64,000 nucleotides of DNA from Candidimonas nitroreducens (GCF_002209565.1 NZ_NJIH01000013.1:1-64000); one strand, 5' to 3'; counted from the stretch's first letter, positions 15,232-27,371 are shown. The notes: a model not told the origin generated them from the sequence alone. A program made the numbers and translations.

Positions 15232-16820
15232 AGCGCCCCGCTACAACGCGCGGCGGCTCCGCCGGCGGCCGCGGTGCTACGGCGTCGGATCGCGGCACAT
15301 CAGGCCGCAGATCTACGGATCGCGACTCGGCAGACGGTAGCGCGAACGGCCGCGGCAAGATGGGCCGCGCCGCCGCGGATCGCGCCGCCGGCGGCCGCGT
15401 TTCCACCGACCGCTCCGCCACGCATCGAGCCGATCCGGCCACCAAGGGCCGCCCTCCGGCCGGCCGCGACGCTGCGCGCAAATCCTCCACTAGCCCGGCG
15501 CAGCGTCCGCTGCCCGCCGCGGCGCGCATCGAGCAGGTGCGCGAGGTGCTGGGCGAGGTGCTGCAGTGGGCCCATCCCGCTGACGCCGTGTTGTCGCACT
15601 GGCTGCGCGCCCGCCCGCACATGGGCGCGCGCGACCGCGCCGAGGTGGCCGAGGCGGTGTTCGACGTGCTGCGGCATTTGCGCCGCTACCGCCATTTCGC
15701 CGAAAGCGGCAGCGGGCCGGCGGCGCGCCGCCTGGCCATTCTGGGGCTGGCCTCGGTGTTCAGCGAGGCGGCGCTGGACGCGGCCTTGCTGGAAGACGAG
15801 CGCGAATGGCTGGCACGCCTGCGCCGCATCGATCCGGCCAGCCTGCCGGCCGCGGTGCGCCACAGCCTGCCCGACTGGCTGGAACAGCGCCTGGCTGCGG
15901 TGCCGCGGGCCGAGCAGCTGATCGAGGCACTGAATTGCCCGGCGCCGCTGGACGTGCGCGTCAATCCCCTGAAGACCGAGCGCGGCGCCGTGCTCGAAGC
16001 GCTGCGCGCCGGCCCGGCGGCGCGCTACAGCCCCGAGCCCACGCGCCATTCGCCCTGGGGCATACGCCTGCAGGGCCGGCCTCCCGTGAACCGCTGGCCG
16101 CTGTTCGAAAACGGCAGCCTGGAAGTCCAGGACGAGGGCAGCCAGATACTGGCGGCGCTGGTGGCCCCCAAGCGCGGCGAGATGGTCATCGACTATTGCG
16201 CCGGCGCCGGCGGCAAGACCCTGCTGCTGGGCGCCCTGATGCGCTCCACCGGCCGCCTCTACGCCTTCGACGTGTCGGCGGCCAGGCTGGCGCGGGCCAA
16301 GCCGCGGGTGGCCCGCAGCGGGCTGTCCAATGTGGTGCCCGTGGTGATCCGCGCCGAGGGCGACCAGCGCGTCAAGCGCCTGGCGGGCAAGGCCCACCGG
16401 GTGCTGGTCGACGCCCCTTGCAGCGGGCTGGGCACCTTGCGCCGCAACCCCGACCTGAAATGGCGCCAGCACCCCGAATCGCTGGCCGAGCTGCGCCAGG
16501 TGCAGGCGCGCATCCTGCGCCAGGCCGCCCGCTGCGTGGCGCCGGGCGGGCGCCTGGTGTATGCCACTTGCAGCATCTTGTCCGAAGAAAACGAAGACCA
16601 GGTGCAGGCCTTCCTGGCCGAAAACCCTGAATTCGAGCTGCTGGAGGCCGGCCCGATCGTGGCCGATCGTTGCGAAAATCTGACATTCGAGGGGCCTTAT
16701 CTGGCCCTGCGCCCCGATCTGCACGGCACCGATGGCTTCTTCGCGGCCGCCCTGCAGCGCCGCAAGCCCGTCCAGCCCCGGACCGAACCTGAATCCGAGC
16801 TGACCCATAAACCCGATTAG
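15228..16820 (+). CDS. RsmB/NOP2-type RNA (cytosine-C5) methyltransferase
   Basis: The 530-residue protein has the Fmu/RsmB core: a SAM-binding motif VIDYCAGAGGKT, the VDAPCSGLGTLRRNPDLKW block with the product-release cysteine, and VYATCSI with the nucleophilic cysteine. An N-terminal NusB-like helical domain (about 95-230) precedes the catalytic part. Such enzymes methylate rRNA; RsmB itself acts on C967 of 16S rRNA. The first 80 residues are a basic, low-complexity Arg/Gly/Ser/Asp/Thr tract with SDRGTSGRRSTDRDSADG-like repeats that is not typical of the family. The ATG overlaps purN. The exact orthology is uncertain, so no symbol is given. Confidence 0.88.
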   Translation: MKRPATTRGGSAGGRGATASDRGTSGRRSTDRDSADGSANGRGKMGRAAADRAAGGRVSTDRSATHRADPATKGRPPAGRDAARKSSTSPAQRPLPAAARIEQVREVLGEVLQWAHPADAVLSHWLRARPHMGARDRAEVAEAVFDVLRHLRRYRHFAESGSGPAARRLAILGLASVFSEAALDAALLEDEREWLARLRRIDPASLPAAVRHSLPDWLEQRLAAVPRAEQLIEALNCPAPLDVRVNPLKTERGAVLEALRAGPAARYSPEPTRHSPWGIRLQGRPPVNRWPLFENGSLEVQDEGSQILAALVAPKRGEMVIDYCAGAGGKTLLLGALMRSTGRLYAFDVSAARLARAKPRVARSGLSNVVPVVIRAEGDQRVKRLAGKAHRVLVDAPCSGLGTLRRNPDLKWRQHPESLAELRQVQARILRQAARCVAPGGRLVYATCSILSEENEDQVQAFLAENPEFELLEAGPIVADRCENLTFEGPYLALRPDLHGTDGFFAAALQRRKPVQPRTEPESELTHKPD

Positions 16821-16930
16821 CAGCTTAGTCATTGATTTTCCTCAAAAACTAAATTGAAATTTAGCTGTCATATGAAGGCCAAGTGGGCTAAACTGCTAGA
16901 TGTTTTCAAGACGGAGGCTTAATTAAGCTT

Positions 16931-18136
16931 ATGGATTCCGTGCTCAATTTCCTGTCGGGCGGTCTGCTGCAGTTGTCGTGGTGGCAGCTCGTGATCGTTA
17001 CGCTGGTGCTGACCCACATTACTATCGTGGGTGTGACCGTATTCCTGCACCGCAGCCAGGCGCACCGCGGGCTCGACCTGCATCCGGCCGTCATGCATTT
17101 CTTCCGCTTCTGGCTGTGGATGACCACGGGCATGATCACCAAAGAATGGGTGGCCATACACCGCAAGCACCACGCCAAATGCGAACGCGAGGGCGACCCG
17201 CATTCGCCCATGATCTTCGGTATCGGCAAGGTGTTTTTCCGCGGCGCCGAACTCTATCGCCAGGAAGCCTCCAACGAAGAAACCCTCAAGCGCTTCGGCC
17301 ACGGCACGCCCGACGACTGGCTCGAACACAAGCTCTACACCCCGCACAGCCTGATGGGCGTGCTCATCATGCTGGGCATCGACCTGGCGCTGTTCGGCAC
17401 CATAGGCCTTACCATCTGGGCGGTGCAAATGGCCTGGATCCCCTTCTGGGCGGCCGGCGTGGTCAACGGCATCGGCCACTTCTGGGGCTACCGCAACTAT
17501 GCCTGCCCGGACACCAGCACCAATGTGTCGCCCTGGGGCATCATCATCGGCGGCGAAGAACTGCACAACAACCACCATGCCTACGGCACCTCGGCCAAGT
17601 TCTCCACCAAGTGGTATGAATTCGACATCGGCTGGTGCTATATCTCGGTGCTGCGCTTCCTGGGGCTGGCCAAGGTCAAGAAGCTCGCTCCCAAGCTCAA
17701 GCTCGAGCCGGCATCGTCCAAGACGGCGGTCGACCTGCGCACCCTGCAGGGCGTCATCACGCACCGCTACGAGATCCTGGCGCGCTACACCGACCTGGTC
17801 AAGAACGCCATCGGCGAAGAGCTTTCCCGTCTCAAGCCCACCGGCGGCGCCGATTGCCGCTGGTCGCTGCTGTCGCGTGCCCGCAACGTGCTCAAGAGCG
17901 CCGGCGAAGCACTCGAACCGGCCCAGCGCGCCGAAATCGACACCGCCGTGGCCGACAACCAGTCGCTGTCCACGCTGGTGCAAATGCGCCGTGAACTCAT
18001 CCGCCTCTGGGAAAGCTCCAGCGCCAGCAGCGAGCAACTGCTGGGCGACCTGCAGGCCTGGTGCCAGCGTGCGCAGCAAAGCGGCATAGAAGGGCTGGAA
18101 CAATTCGCTTATCGCCTGCGCCGCTACGCGGCATGA
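16931..18136 (+). CDS. Acyl-lipid/acyl-CoA fatty acid desaturase, DesA type, with C-terminal extension
   Basis: The 401-residue protein is a membrane di-iron desaturase with the three histidine boxes HRSQAHRG, HRKHH and EELHNNHH, plus NGIGHFWGYRNY. Membrane segments lie at about 10-35, 45-65, 130-155 and 165-185. It inserts a double bond into membrane fatty acyl chains. After residue 265 comes a 135-residue soluble, helical extension (VITHRYEILARYTDLVKNAI ... LQAWCQRAQQSGIEGLEQFA). That extension is not part of the minimal desaturase fold and, from memory, resembles the tail of some transposases. A GGAGG lies 13 bases before the ATG, rather far. The stop overlaps the helicase start. Confidence 0.85.
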   Translation: MDSVLNFLSGGLLQLSWWQLVIVTLVLTHITIVGVTVFLHRSQAHRGLDLHPAVMHFFRFWLWMTTGMITKEWVAIHRKHHAKCEREGDPHSPMIFGIGKVFFRGAELYRQEASNEETLKRFGHGTPDDWLEHKLYTPHSLMGVLIMLGIDLALFGTIGLTIWAVQMAWIPFWAAGVVNGIGHFWGYRNYACPDTSTNVSPWGIIIGGEELHNNHHAYGTSAKFSTKWYEFDIGWCYISVLRFLGLAKVKKLAPKLKLEPASSKTAVDLRTLQGVITHRYEILARYTDLVKNAIGEELSRLKPTGGADCRWSLLSRARNVLKSAGEALEPAQRAEIDTAVADNQSLSTLVQMRRELIRLWESSSASSEQLLGDLQAWCQRAQQSGIEGLEQFAYRLRRYAA

Positions 18137-20535
18137 TCGAGAAGCTCAACCCTGAACAGCAAGCCGCGGTAACACTCCCTGCACAGCACGCCCTGGTACT
18201 GGCCGGGGCGGGCAGTGGCAAGACGCGGGTGCTCACCACCCGCATGGCCTGGCTGATCCAGACCAGCCAGGCCAGCCCCCACGCCCTGCTGGCCGTCACT
18301 TTCACCAACAAGTCGGCGCGCGAAATGCTCGCGCGCCTGTCCGCATTGCTGCCCATCAATACGCGCGGCCTGTGGGTGGGCACCTTCCACGGCCTGTGCA
18401 ACCGCATGCTGCGGGCCCACTACCGCGACGCCGGCCTGGCGCAGACCTTCCAGATCCTGGACAGCGCCGATCAGCTCGCGGCCATCAAGCGGCTGCTCAA
18501 GGCCACGGGCATCGACGACGAAAAATACGCGCCGCGCGACGTGCAGCGCTTCATCAACGGCGCCAAGGAAGAAGGGCTGCGCCCCGATGCGGTCGAGGCG
18601 CACGACCCGTATCGGCTGCGCCTGGTCGAGATCTATCGCTTCTACCAGGCGCAGTGCGAGCGCGAAAGCGTGGTCGATTTCGCCGAGCTGCTGCTGCGCT
18701 GCTACGAGCTGCTGCAGCGCAATGGCCCCATCCGCGAGCACTATCAGCGGCGCTTCCGCCACATACTGGTCGACGAATTCCAGGACACCAATGCGCTGCA
18801 GTACCGCTGGCTGACCTTGCTGGCGGGCGGCGGGGCGCCGATTTTCGCGGTCGGCGACGACGACCAGTCCATCTACGCCTTCCGCGGCGCCAACGTGGGC
18901 AATATGGCCGATTTCGAGCGCGATTACGCGCATGGCACGGTCATCCGCCTGGAACAGAATTACCGCTCCTACGGCCACATCCTCGATTCGGCCAACGCCC
19001 TGATTGCGCACAATACGGCGCGCCTGGGCAAGAACCTCTGGACCGAGCAGGGCGAGGGCGAGCCGGTGCGCGTGGTCGAGCAGCCCTCGGATCTGCTGGA
19101 GGCTCAGTGGATCGTTGACGAAATCAAGTCTTTGATCGGCGAGGGCAGCCTGCGCCGCGAGATCGCGGTGCTGTATCGCAGCAACGCCCAGTCGCGGGTC
19201 ATCGAGCATGCGCTGTTCTCTGCGGCCATCCCGTATAAAGTCTACGGCGGCCTGCGCTTCTTCGAGCGCCAGGAGATCAAGCATGCGCTGGCATACTTGC
19301 GCCTGATGGACAACCCCGATGACGACACCTCGTGGCTGCGGGTGGTCAATTTCCCGACGCGCGGCATCGGTGCGCGCACGCTCGAGCAATTGTCCGACCT
19401 GGCGCGCGAGCGCGGCACCAGCTTGCACAAGGCGGCTCCGCTGGTCGGCGGCAAGGGCGGCAGCAATCTGCTGAAGTTCGCCGCCATGATCGAAAGCATG
19501 GCGCATGAAGCACAGGTGCTGACGCTGCCCGAACTCATCGAGCACGTCGTGCACCACAGCGGCCTGCTGGCCCACTACCAGACCGAAAGAGAGGGCGCCG
19601 ACCGCCTCGAAAACCTGCAGGAACTGGTCAACGCCGCGGCCGTCTTCGCCGGCGAAGAAAATTTCGACGGCCTGCCGGCCGGGCGCATGGTCGAGCTGCC
19701 GGCGGCCGCACAGGCGGGCCCGGACGCCTTTGCCCCCGCAAGTGCCGATACGGCGGTTTCCGCCACGCCCGCGGGCAATCAGGCGGCGTCCGACACGGCC
19801 GGTGCGGGCATGGCCGCAGCCGGACTGATCGAGATCGACGCGCAGCATGGCATGTCGCCGCTGGCGGCTTTTCTGTCGCATGCCTCGCTCGAGGCGGGCG
19901 ACAACCAGGCCCAGGCCGGGCAGGACGCCGTGCAGCTCATGACGGTGCATGCCGCCAAGGGGCTGGAATTCGATGCCGTGTTCATCACCGGGGTCGAGGA
20001 AGGCTTGTTCCCGCACGAGAACAGCCTGATGGAACAGTCCGGCCTGGAAGAAGAGCGGCGCCTGATGTATGTGGCGATCACCCGCGCGCGCCAGCGCCTG
20101 TACCTGACGCTGGCGCAAAGCCGCATGCTGCACGGGCAGACGCGCTATGCCTTGCGCTCGCGCTTCCTCGACGAAATTCCCGAAGAGCACCTGAAGTGGC
20201 TCAGCCCCAAGGTGCGCGTGCCGGTGTCCAGCGCCTGGGAAGGCACCGATGTGGCCTCCAGAGGCTGGAACGCGCAGCGCCGCGGCGACGCCTACGGCCG
20301 CCCGGCCACGGGCCAGATCGCGCCGCGCGCCCCGCGCAGCTTGGCCAGCGGCGTTACTGTAGGCCAGCAGCAGTTCCGCATCGGCCAGGGCGTGCGCCAC
20401 GCTAAATTCGGCGACGGCACCATACTCAGCCTGAGCGGCAGCGGCCAGGACGCCCAGGCGCAGATCCAGTTCCGCGACGTGGGCACCAAGACGCTGGCCC
20501 TGGGCGTGGCCAAGCTGGAAGTGATCGCCGCCTAG
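18133..20535 (+). CDS. UvrD/PcrA/Rep-family DNA helicase
   Basis: The 800-residue SF1A helicase unwinds DNA 3' to 5' during repair or replication restart. Motifs include a Q-motif (LNPEQQAAV), Walker A LAGAGSGKT (about 22-30), Ia VTFTNKSAREM, Walker B VDEFQDTN, III GDDDQSIYAFRGA, IV EQNYRS, V VMTVHAAKGLEFD and VI VAITRARQRLY. An Ala/Gly-rich insertion lies at about residues 518-560 (nt 19690-19815). The C-terminal 60 residues (FRIGQGVRHAKFGDGTIL) form the Tudor-like domain seen in UvrD/PcrA that binds RNA polymerase. This tail favours UvrD/PcrA over Rep. The ATG overlaps the desaturase stop. Confidence 0.93.
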   Translation: MIEKLNPEQQAAVTLPAQHALVLAGAGSGKTRVLTTRMAWLIQTSQASPHALLAVTFTNKSAREMLARLSALLPINTRGLWVGTFHGLCNRMLRAHYRDAGLAQTFQILDSADQLAAIKRLLKATGIDDEKYAPRDVQRFINGAKEEGLRPDAVEAHDPYRLRLVEIYRFYQAQCERESVVDFAELLLRCYELLQRNGPIREHYQRRFRHILVDEFQDTNALQYRWLTLLAGGGAPIFAVGDDDQSIYAFRGANVGNMADFERDYAHGTVIRLEQNYRSYGHILDSANALIAHNTARLGKNLWTEQGEGEPVRVVEQPSDLLEAQWIVDEIKSLIGEGSLRREIAVLYRSNAQSRVIEHALFSAAIPYKVYGGLRFFERQEIKHALAYLRLMDNPDDDTSWLRVVNFPTRGIGARTLEQLSDLARERGTSLHKAAPLVGGKGGSNLLKFAAMIESMAHEAQVLTLPELIEHVVHHSGLLAHYQTEREGADRLENLQELVNAAAVFAGEENFDGLPAGRMVELPAAAQAGPDAFAPASADTAVSATPAGNQAASDTAGAGMAAAGLIEIDAQHGMSPLAAFLSHASLEAGDNQAQAGQDAVQLMTVHAAKGLEFDAVFITGVEEGLFPHENSLMEQSGLEEERRLMYVAITRARQRLYLTLAQSRMLHGQTRYALRSRFLDEIPEEHLKWLSPKVRVPVSSAWEGTDVASRGWNAQRRGDAYGRPATGQIAPRAPRSLASGVTVGQQQFRIGQGVRHAKFGDGTILSLSGSGQDAQAQIQFRDVGTKTLALGVAKLEVIAA

Positions 20536-20605
20536 CCGACAAGCCGCAAGAGGGCGCACCGCGCGGCTTGCAGGCGTGCATAATTACCGCAACGAGGAGG
20601 AGTTC

Positions 20606-20926
20606 ATGGAAGACGATACCAGCGCGGCGCCAGCGCCGGCCGGCTCGGCCTGCCTGGTGGGCCACGTGACGGTCAAGGATCCCGCCAAGTGGGCCGAATA
20701 CTGCAGCAAAGTGCCGGCCACCATCGCCCCCTGGGGCGGGCAACTGCTGTTTCGCGGCAAGCGCAATAGTGTGCTCAGCGGCGCGCACGCGCATACCGAC
20801 GTGGTGGCGATCCGCTTTCCCGACGCGGCGGCGCTGCATGGCTGGCACGATTCGCCTGCCTACCAGGCGCTGATTCCGATCCGCGAGCAGGCGGTCGATC
20901 TGGTGCTGGTCAGCTACGACTGCTGA
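20606..20926 (+). CDS. DUF1330 family protein
   Basis: The 106-residue product is a DUF1330 (ferredoxin-like, dimeric alpha-beta barrel) domain: CLVGHVTVKDPAKWAEYCSK, then VVAIRFPDAAALHGWHDSP and PIREQAVDLVLV. The function is unknown. GAGGAGG lies 6-7 bases before ATG 20606, which is preferred over an earlier ATG at 20576. Its last 13 bases overlap the convergent ABC-F gene. Confidence 0.85.
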   Translation: MEDDTSAAPAPAGSACLVGHVTVKDPAKWAEYCSKVPATIAPWGGQLLFRGKRNSVLSGAHAHTDVVAIRFPDAAALHGWHDSPAYQALIPIREQAVDLVLVSYDC

Positions 20927-22857
20927 ACCTCCAGGTCTTCAAGTTCCTGCTGCAGCTCCAGCCATTGCTCTTCGAGCAGCGTGGTCTGCTTCTGCAGGTC
21001 GCCGTGTTCGGCCAGGGTCTTCAGGCGCTCGTCGCGGCGCGCCTCGGTGTAGAGATCCGCATCGGCGATCAGCGCATCCAGTTCGGCAAGGCGTCGCGCC
21101 GCCTGCTGCATCGAAGTCTCGATGCGCTCGATCTTCTGCAGCACCGGCTTGCGCAGCATCGCCTGGCGCTGCCGGATTTCGGCCTGCTCGCGCCGCTCCT
21201 GGCGCCGGTCGGTGGCGCCCTTGACGTCGCGGCCGGCGGCGCCATCGAACGTGCGCGCCTCGGCGCGCGCCTGGGCGCCGCGCTGCGCCAGCCAGTCGCG
21301 ATAGTCTTCCAGATCGCCGTCGAACTCCTGCACCGTACCGTCGGCCACGATCCAGAAATTGTCGACGGTGGTGCGCAGCAGGTGGCGATCGTGCGACACC
21401 AGCAGCACGCTGCCCGGGAACTCGGCCAGCGCCGCGGCCAAGGCCTCGCGCGTGTCCACGTCCAGGTGGTTGCTGGGCTCGTCCAGCAGCAGCAGATTGG
21501 GTTTCTGCCAGACGATCAGCGCCAGGGCCAGGCGCGCTTTTTCGCCGCCCGACAGCGGGCCCACCGAACCCAGCACCATGTCGCCGTTGAAACCGAAGCC
21601 ACCCAGGTAGTTGCGCAGCTCCTGCTCGCGAGTCTGCGGCGCGAGGCGCTGCAGATGCTGCAGCGGCGTGCCCTGCGGATCCAGCATGTCGAGCTGCTGC
21701 TGCGCGAAGTAGCCGATTTCCAGCCCCCGGGACGCCTGGCGGCGGCCGTGCAGCACCGGCAGTTCGGCGGCCAGCGTCTTGACCAGCGTGGACTTGCCTG
21801 CGCCGTTGACCCCCAGTATGCCGATGCGGCTGCCGCCGCGCACCATCAGCTGCACCTTGTCGAGCACGGTGCGCGTGCCGCCATCGGGCAGCGCGTAGCC
21901 GGTGCCCACCTCGTCCAGCACCAGCAGCGGGTCGGGCATGCCCGTGGGTTCGGGGATGCGTATGTCTATGCCGGCCTCGGCCTGCAGCGGCGCCAGCGTC
22001 TGCATGCGCGCCAGCGCCTTGACGCGGCTTTGCGCCTGCTTGGCCTTGGTGGCCTTGGCCTTGAAGCGGTCGATGAAGCTTTGCAGCCTTGCGGTCTCGC
22101 GCGTCTGCCGTTCCCAGGCCAGGCGCGACTGCCGCAGGCGCTCGGCGCGCTGGGTCAGGAAGTCTTCATAGCCGCCGCGGTAGCGGATCAGCTTGCCCTG
22201 GTCGAAATGCAAAATGGCACGCGCCACCGTGTCGAGGAATTCGGTGTCGTGCGAAATCACCAGCACGGTGCCCTGGTACGAAGCCAGCCAGCGCTCCAGC
22301 CACAGCATGGCGTCCAGGTCCAGGTGGTTGGTGGGCTCGTCCAGCAGCAGCAGATCCGACGGTGCCATCAGGGCGCGCGCCAGCGCCAGGCGCATCTGCC
22401 AGCCGCCGGAAAAATCGCTGACCGGACTGGACCACTGCTGCGGCGTGAAGCCCAGGCCGGCCAGCAGTTGCTCGGCGCGTGCCGGCGCGCTCCAAGCGTC
22501 GGCCTCGACCAGAGCCGCTTCCAGCTCGGCGATGCGCTGGCCATCGGTATCGGGCGTGGCGCGGCGCTGCGCCTGCAGGGCGCGCAGATGCCGGTCGCCG
22601 TCGATCACGAACTCGCGTGCGGGCAGGGTGTTGTCGCCGATCTCCTGCTCGACGCTGGCGGTGCGCCAGCCGGCCGGTATGTCGAGCGTGCCGGCGTCCG
22701 CGTCGAGCCGGCCTTGCAGCAGCATGAACAGGGTCGATTTGCCGGCCCCGTTCTTGCCGACTATGCCCACGCGCTCGCCGGGATGGACGACGAAATCGGC
22801 CTGATCCAGCAGCAGCTTGGTGCCGCGGCGCAGCGACAGCCCGGTGGCGCGTATCAT
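20914..22857 (-). CDS. ABC-F family ATPase, YheS/Uup-like ribosome-associated factor
   Basis: The 647-residue protein has two ABC cassettes and no membrane segments. Walker A motifs are GKNGAGKST and GVNGAGKST, with signatures FSGGW and LSGGEK and Walker B motifs LLLLDEPTNHLD and LLLLDEPSNHLD. The linker (about 235-300) is rich in Arg/Lys and Gln, as in ABC-F proteins that bind the ribosomal E site. A C-terminal coiled coil (about 550-645) is present. The length and C-terminus suggest YheS. It overlaps prmB by 4 bases on the same strand. Confidence 0.9.
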   Translation of the reverse strand: MIRATGLSLRRGTKLLLDQADFVVHPGERVGIVGKNGAGKSTLFMLLQGRLDADAGTLDIPAGWRTASVEQEIGDNTLPAREFVIDGDRHLRALQAQRRATPDTDGQRIAELEAALVEADAWSAPARAEQLLAGLGFTPQQWSSPVSDFSGGWQMRLALARALMAPSDLLLLDEPTNHLDLDAMLWLERWLASYQGTVLVISHDTEFLDTVARAILHFDQGKLIRYRGGYEDFLTQRAERLRQSRLAWERQTRETARLQSFIDRFKAKATKAKQAQSRVKALARMQTLAPLQAEAGIDIRIPEPTGMPDPLLVLDEVGTGYALPDGGTRTVLDKVQLMVRGGSRIGILGVNGAGKSTLVKTLAAELPVLHGRRQASRGLEIGYFAQQQLDMLDPQGTPLQHLQRLAPQTREQELRNYLGGFGFNGDMVLGSVGPLSGGEKARLALALIVWQKPNLLLLDEPSNHLDVDTREALAAALAEFPGSVLLVSHDRHLLRTTVDNFWIVADGTVQEFDGDLEDYRDWLAQRGAQARAEARTFDGAAGRDVKGATDRRQERREQAEIRQRQAMLRKPVLQKIERIETSMQQAARRLAELDALIADADLYTEARRDERLKTLAEHGDLQKQTTLLEEQWLELQQELEDLEVQQS

Positions 22858-23756
22858 GGTTCCAGCTGTTCCCGGGTCAGCATCAGGATCTGGTCTTCGG
22901 TGCGTTCGGTGCTGAGCCAGACCGGATCCAGATCCGGGAAGGCCGCTATGAAATTGTCGTACTCGTTGCCGATCTCCAGCACCAGCAGGCCTTCGGGCGC
23001 CATGAAGTCCGGCGCCTTGGCCAGCAGGCGGCGCACCAGATCCATGCCGTCCTCGCCGCCGGCCAGCGCCATGGTCGGCTCGTGGCGGAATTCCGCCGGC
23101 AGCGCCTCCATGGAATGATTGTTGACGTAAGGCGGGTTGCAGACGATCAGGTTGTATTCGCAGTGCGGCAGCTGGTCGAACAGGTCGCTGCGGTGCGTGG
23201 TGACGCGCCCGTCCAGGCCGAACTGTTCGATGTTGCGGTCGGCCACCGCCAGGGCGTGTTCAGACAGGTCGACCGCATCCACCTGGGCATTCTCGAAGGC
23301 CAGCGCGGCCAGCACCGCCAAGCAGCCCGAGCCGGTGCACAGATCCAGCACGAACTCCAGTTCCTCGGGCTGGGCCACCCATGGCGACAGATCATGCGCC
23401 AGCAGCTCGGCAATGGGAGAGCGCGGCACGATGACGCGTTGGTCGACATAGAAGCGGTGGCCCTGCAGCCAGGCCTCGCCGGTCAGGTAGGCCGCGGGCA
23501 GGCGCTCGTGGATGCGCCGCTGCACCAGCTTCAGATAGCGCGCACGCTCTTCGGGCAGCACGCGGGCGTCGAGGAAGGGCTCCAGCGTGTCCAGCGGCAG
23601 GTGCAGGGTGTGCAGCAGTAGGTACACCGCCTCGTCCCAGGCGTTGTCGCTGCCGTGGCCGAAGGCCAGATGCGAGGCGTTGAAGTGGCTGACGGTGTAG
23701 CGCAGCAGGTCGCGCAGGGTAAGCAGTTCTTGTTGGGCCGATTCGTGCATGAGCAT
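22854..23756 (-). CDS. prmB: 50S ribosomal protein uL3 glutamine methyltransferase
   Basis: PrmB methylates the glutamine of ribosomal protein L3. The 300-residue protein has a helical N-terminal domain (to about 105) and a Rossmann methyltransferase domain with VLDLCTGSGCLAVLAA and the NPPY motif (IVCNPPYVNN). The insert SMEALPAEFRHEPTMAL is typical of PrmB rather than PrmC. An ATG two codons downstream (23750) is an alternative start. It is coupled to the downstream ABC-F gene by a 4-base overlap. Confidence 0.93.
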   Translation of the reverse strand: MLMHESAQQELLTLRDLLRYTVSHFNASHLAFGHGSDNAWDEAVYLLLHTLHLPLDTLEPFLDARVLPEERARYLKLVQRRIHERLPAAYLTGEAWLQGHRFYVDQRVIVPRSPIAELLAHDLSPWVAQPEELEFVLDLCTGSGCLAVLAALAFENAQVDAVDLSEHALAVADRNIEQFGLDGRVTTHRSDLFDQLPHCEYNLIVCNPPYVNNHSMEALPAEFRHEPTMALAGGEDGMDLVRRLLAKAPDFMAPEGLLVLEIGNEYDNFIAAFPDLDPVWLSTERTEDQILMLTREQLEP

Positions 23757-23893
23757 TCCAGTGGTTCGTATTGCGCGGCGGGCCGCAAGGACGCCGGCCT
23801 CGCGGGCGGGGGCGCAACGGCCTGGCGCTTGAAGATAGCATACGGGCGCGGCGGCCGGGGCAGGCCGCTGGCCTGTAGGCCCGGCCCGCCGGG

Positions 23894-25912
<2,019 letters not shown>

Positions 25913-26017
25913 TCATACGCTGCGCCGTGGGGAATACTTCTTTGCGCCTGGCTTGAACCGTGCGGCGCTGCCGGGCCTTGGGCACGGGCCGCGTGCCTGA
26001 GGCGCCGTGCGGGTACT

Positions 26018-27214
26018 TCAGCCGCGCGTTTTCATATAGTCGACGATGCGCTGTGCGGCCTCTACGCATTGTTCCTTGGGCGCCACCAGCGCGATGCGCA
26101 TGCGCCCCGCGCCGGGGTTGGTGCCGTGGGCGTCGCGCGCCAGGAAGCTGCCGGGCAGCACGGTGACGGCGGTGTGCGCGTACAGGTCGCGGGCGAAATC
26201 GGGATCGGGGCCGGGCGTCTCGGCCCACAGGTAGAACGAGGCCTGCGGCCATTGCACATTCAGCGCCGGCGCCAGCAGCGGCACCACGGCTTCGAATTTC
26301 TCGCGATACAGGCGGCGGTTCTCGACCACGTGCGCCTCGTCGCCCCAGGCCGCCACGCTGGCCTGCGACACCACCGGGCTCAGCGCGCTGCCGTGATAGG
26401 TGCGGTACAGCAGGAACTGCCTGATCAGGTCGGCGTCGCCGGCCACGAAGCCCGAGCGCATGCCCGGCACGTTGGAGCGTTTCGACAGGCTGGAAAAGCA
26501 CACCAGCCCGCGATAGTCGGCGCGGCCCAGCAGGCTGGCGGCCTGCATGCCGCCCAGCGGCGGCTCGGCCTCGTCGAAATAGATCTCGGAATAGCACTCG
26601 TCCGAGGCGATCACGAAGCCGTATTCGTCGGCCAGCTCGAAGAGCCGGCGCCATTCTTCCAGCGCCATGATGTTGCCGGCGGGGTTGCCCGGCGAGCACA
26701 CATACACCAGCTGCACCTTGCGCCATACCTCGGCGCGCACGCTGCCCCAGTCCAGGCCGAAGCCGAGGTCGGCACGCGAGTTCACGTAGTAGGGCCGCGC
26801 CCCGGCCAGCAGCGCCGCGCCTTCGTATATCTGGTAGAAGGGATTGGGGCACAGCACCAGCGCGTCGGCGGCGGGATCGATGACGGTCTGGGCGAAGGCG
26901 AACAGCGCCTCGCGCGAACCCAGCGCCGGCAGCACCTGGGTCTCGGGGTCGGGCGCCGCGATGCCGTAGCGCCGGGCCATCCATGCGGAAATGGCGCCGC
27001 GCAGGGCCGGGTCGCCCTTGGTGGGCGGGTAGGCCGACAGCCCGCCCATGGCGCCGCGCATGGCTTCCACCACCAGCGGCGCGGCCGCGTGCTTGGGCTC
27101 GCCTATTGAAAGATTGATCGGGTGCAGCCCCGCGGGCGGGGGCGCCGCCGAGGCCATCAGCTGGCGCAGCTTCTCGAAGGGGTAGGGATGCAGATCGTTG
27201 AGTCTGGGGTTCAT
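26018..27214 (-). CDS. dapC: Succinyldiaminopimelate transaminase
   Basis: DapC is a PLP aminotransferase converting N-succinyl-2-amino-6-ketopimelate to N-succinyl-LL-DAP. The 398-residue product has SPGNPAGN, the Asp/Tyr region [11 protein letters not shown], the PLP-binding lysine in [16 protein letters not shown] and a C-terminal Arg in GRMRIALV. The dapC gene of Bordetella pertussis was described experimentally, and this protein closely fits it from memory. ATG 27214 ([16 protein letters not shown]) is chosen over a start 9 codons upstream. A tRNA-Leu lies 158 bp upstream on the same strand. Confidence 0.93.
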   Translation of the reverse strand: MNPRLNDLHPYPFEKLRQLMASAAPPPAGLHPINLSIGEPKHAAAPLVVEAMRGAMGGLSAYPPTKGDPALRGAISAWMARRYGIAAPDPETQVLPALGSREALFAFAQTVIDPAADALVLCPNPFYQIYEGAALLAGARPYYVNSRADLGFGLDWGSVRAEVWRKVQLVYVCSPGNPAGNIMALEEWRRLFELADEYGFVIASDECYSEIYFDEAEPPLGGMQAASLLGRADYRGLVCFSSLSKRSNVPGMRSGFVAGDADLIRQFLLYRTYHGSALSPVVSQASVAAWGDEAHVVENRRLYREKFEAVVPLLAPALNVQWPQASFYLWAETPGPDPDFARDLYAHTAVTVLPGSFLARDAHGTNPGAGRMRIALVAPKEQCVEAAQRIVDYMKTRG

Positions 27215-27371
27215 GAGACCGCGCGGCAAAAATGACCCCACGCTGCGCCAAAACCTTGGCTTGCCGCCCTTGCAGGGGCGCCTTCTGCCTTGCGGTGGCC
27301 CGCCGGCAAAAAACAGCGGCGCACGTCTTGCGCCTGGTCGACGTGCATCGGGGACGATGATGCGAAGATGC

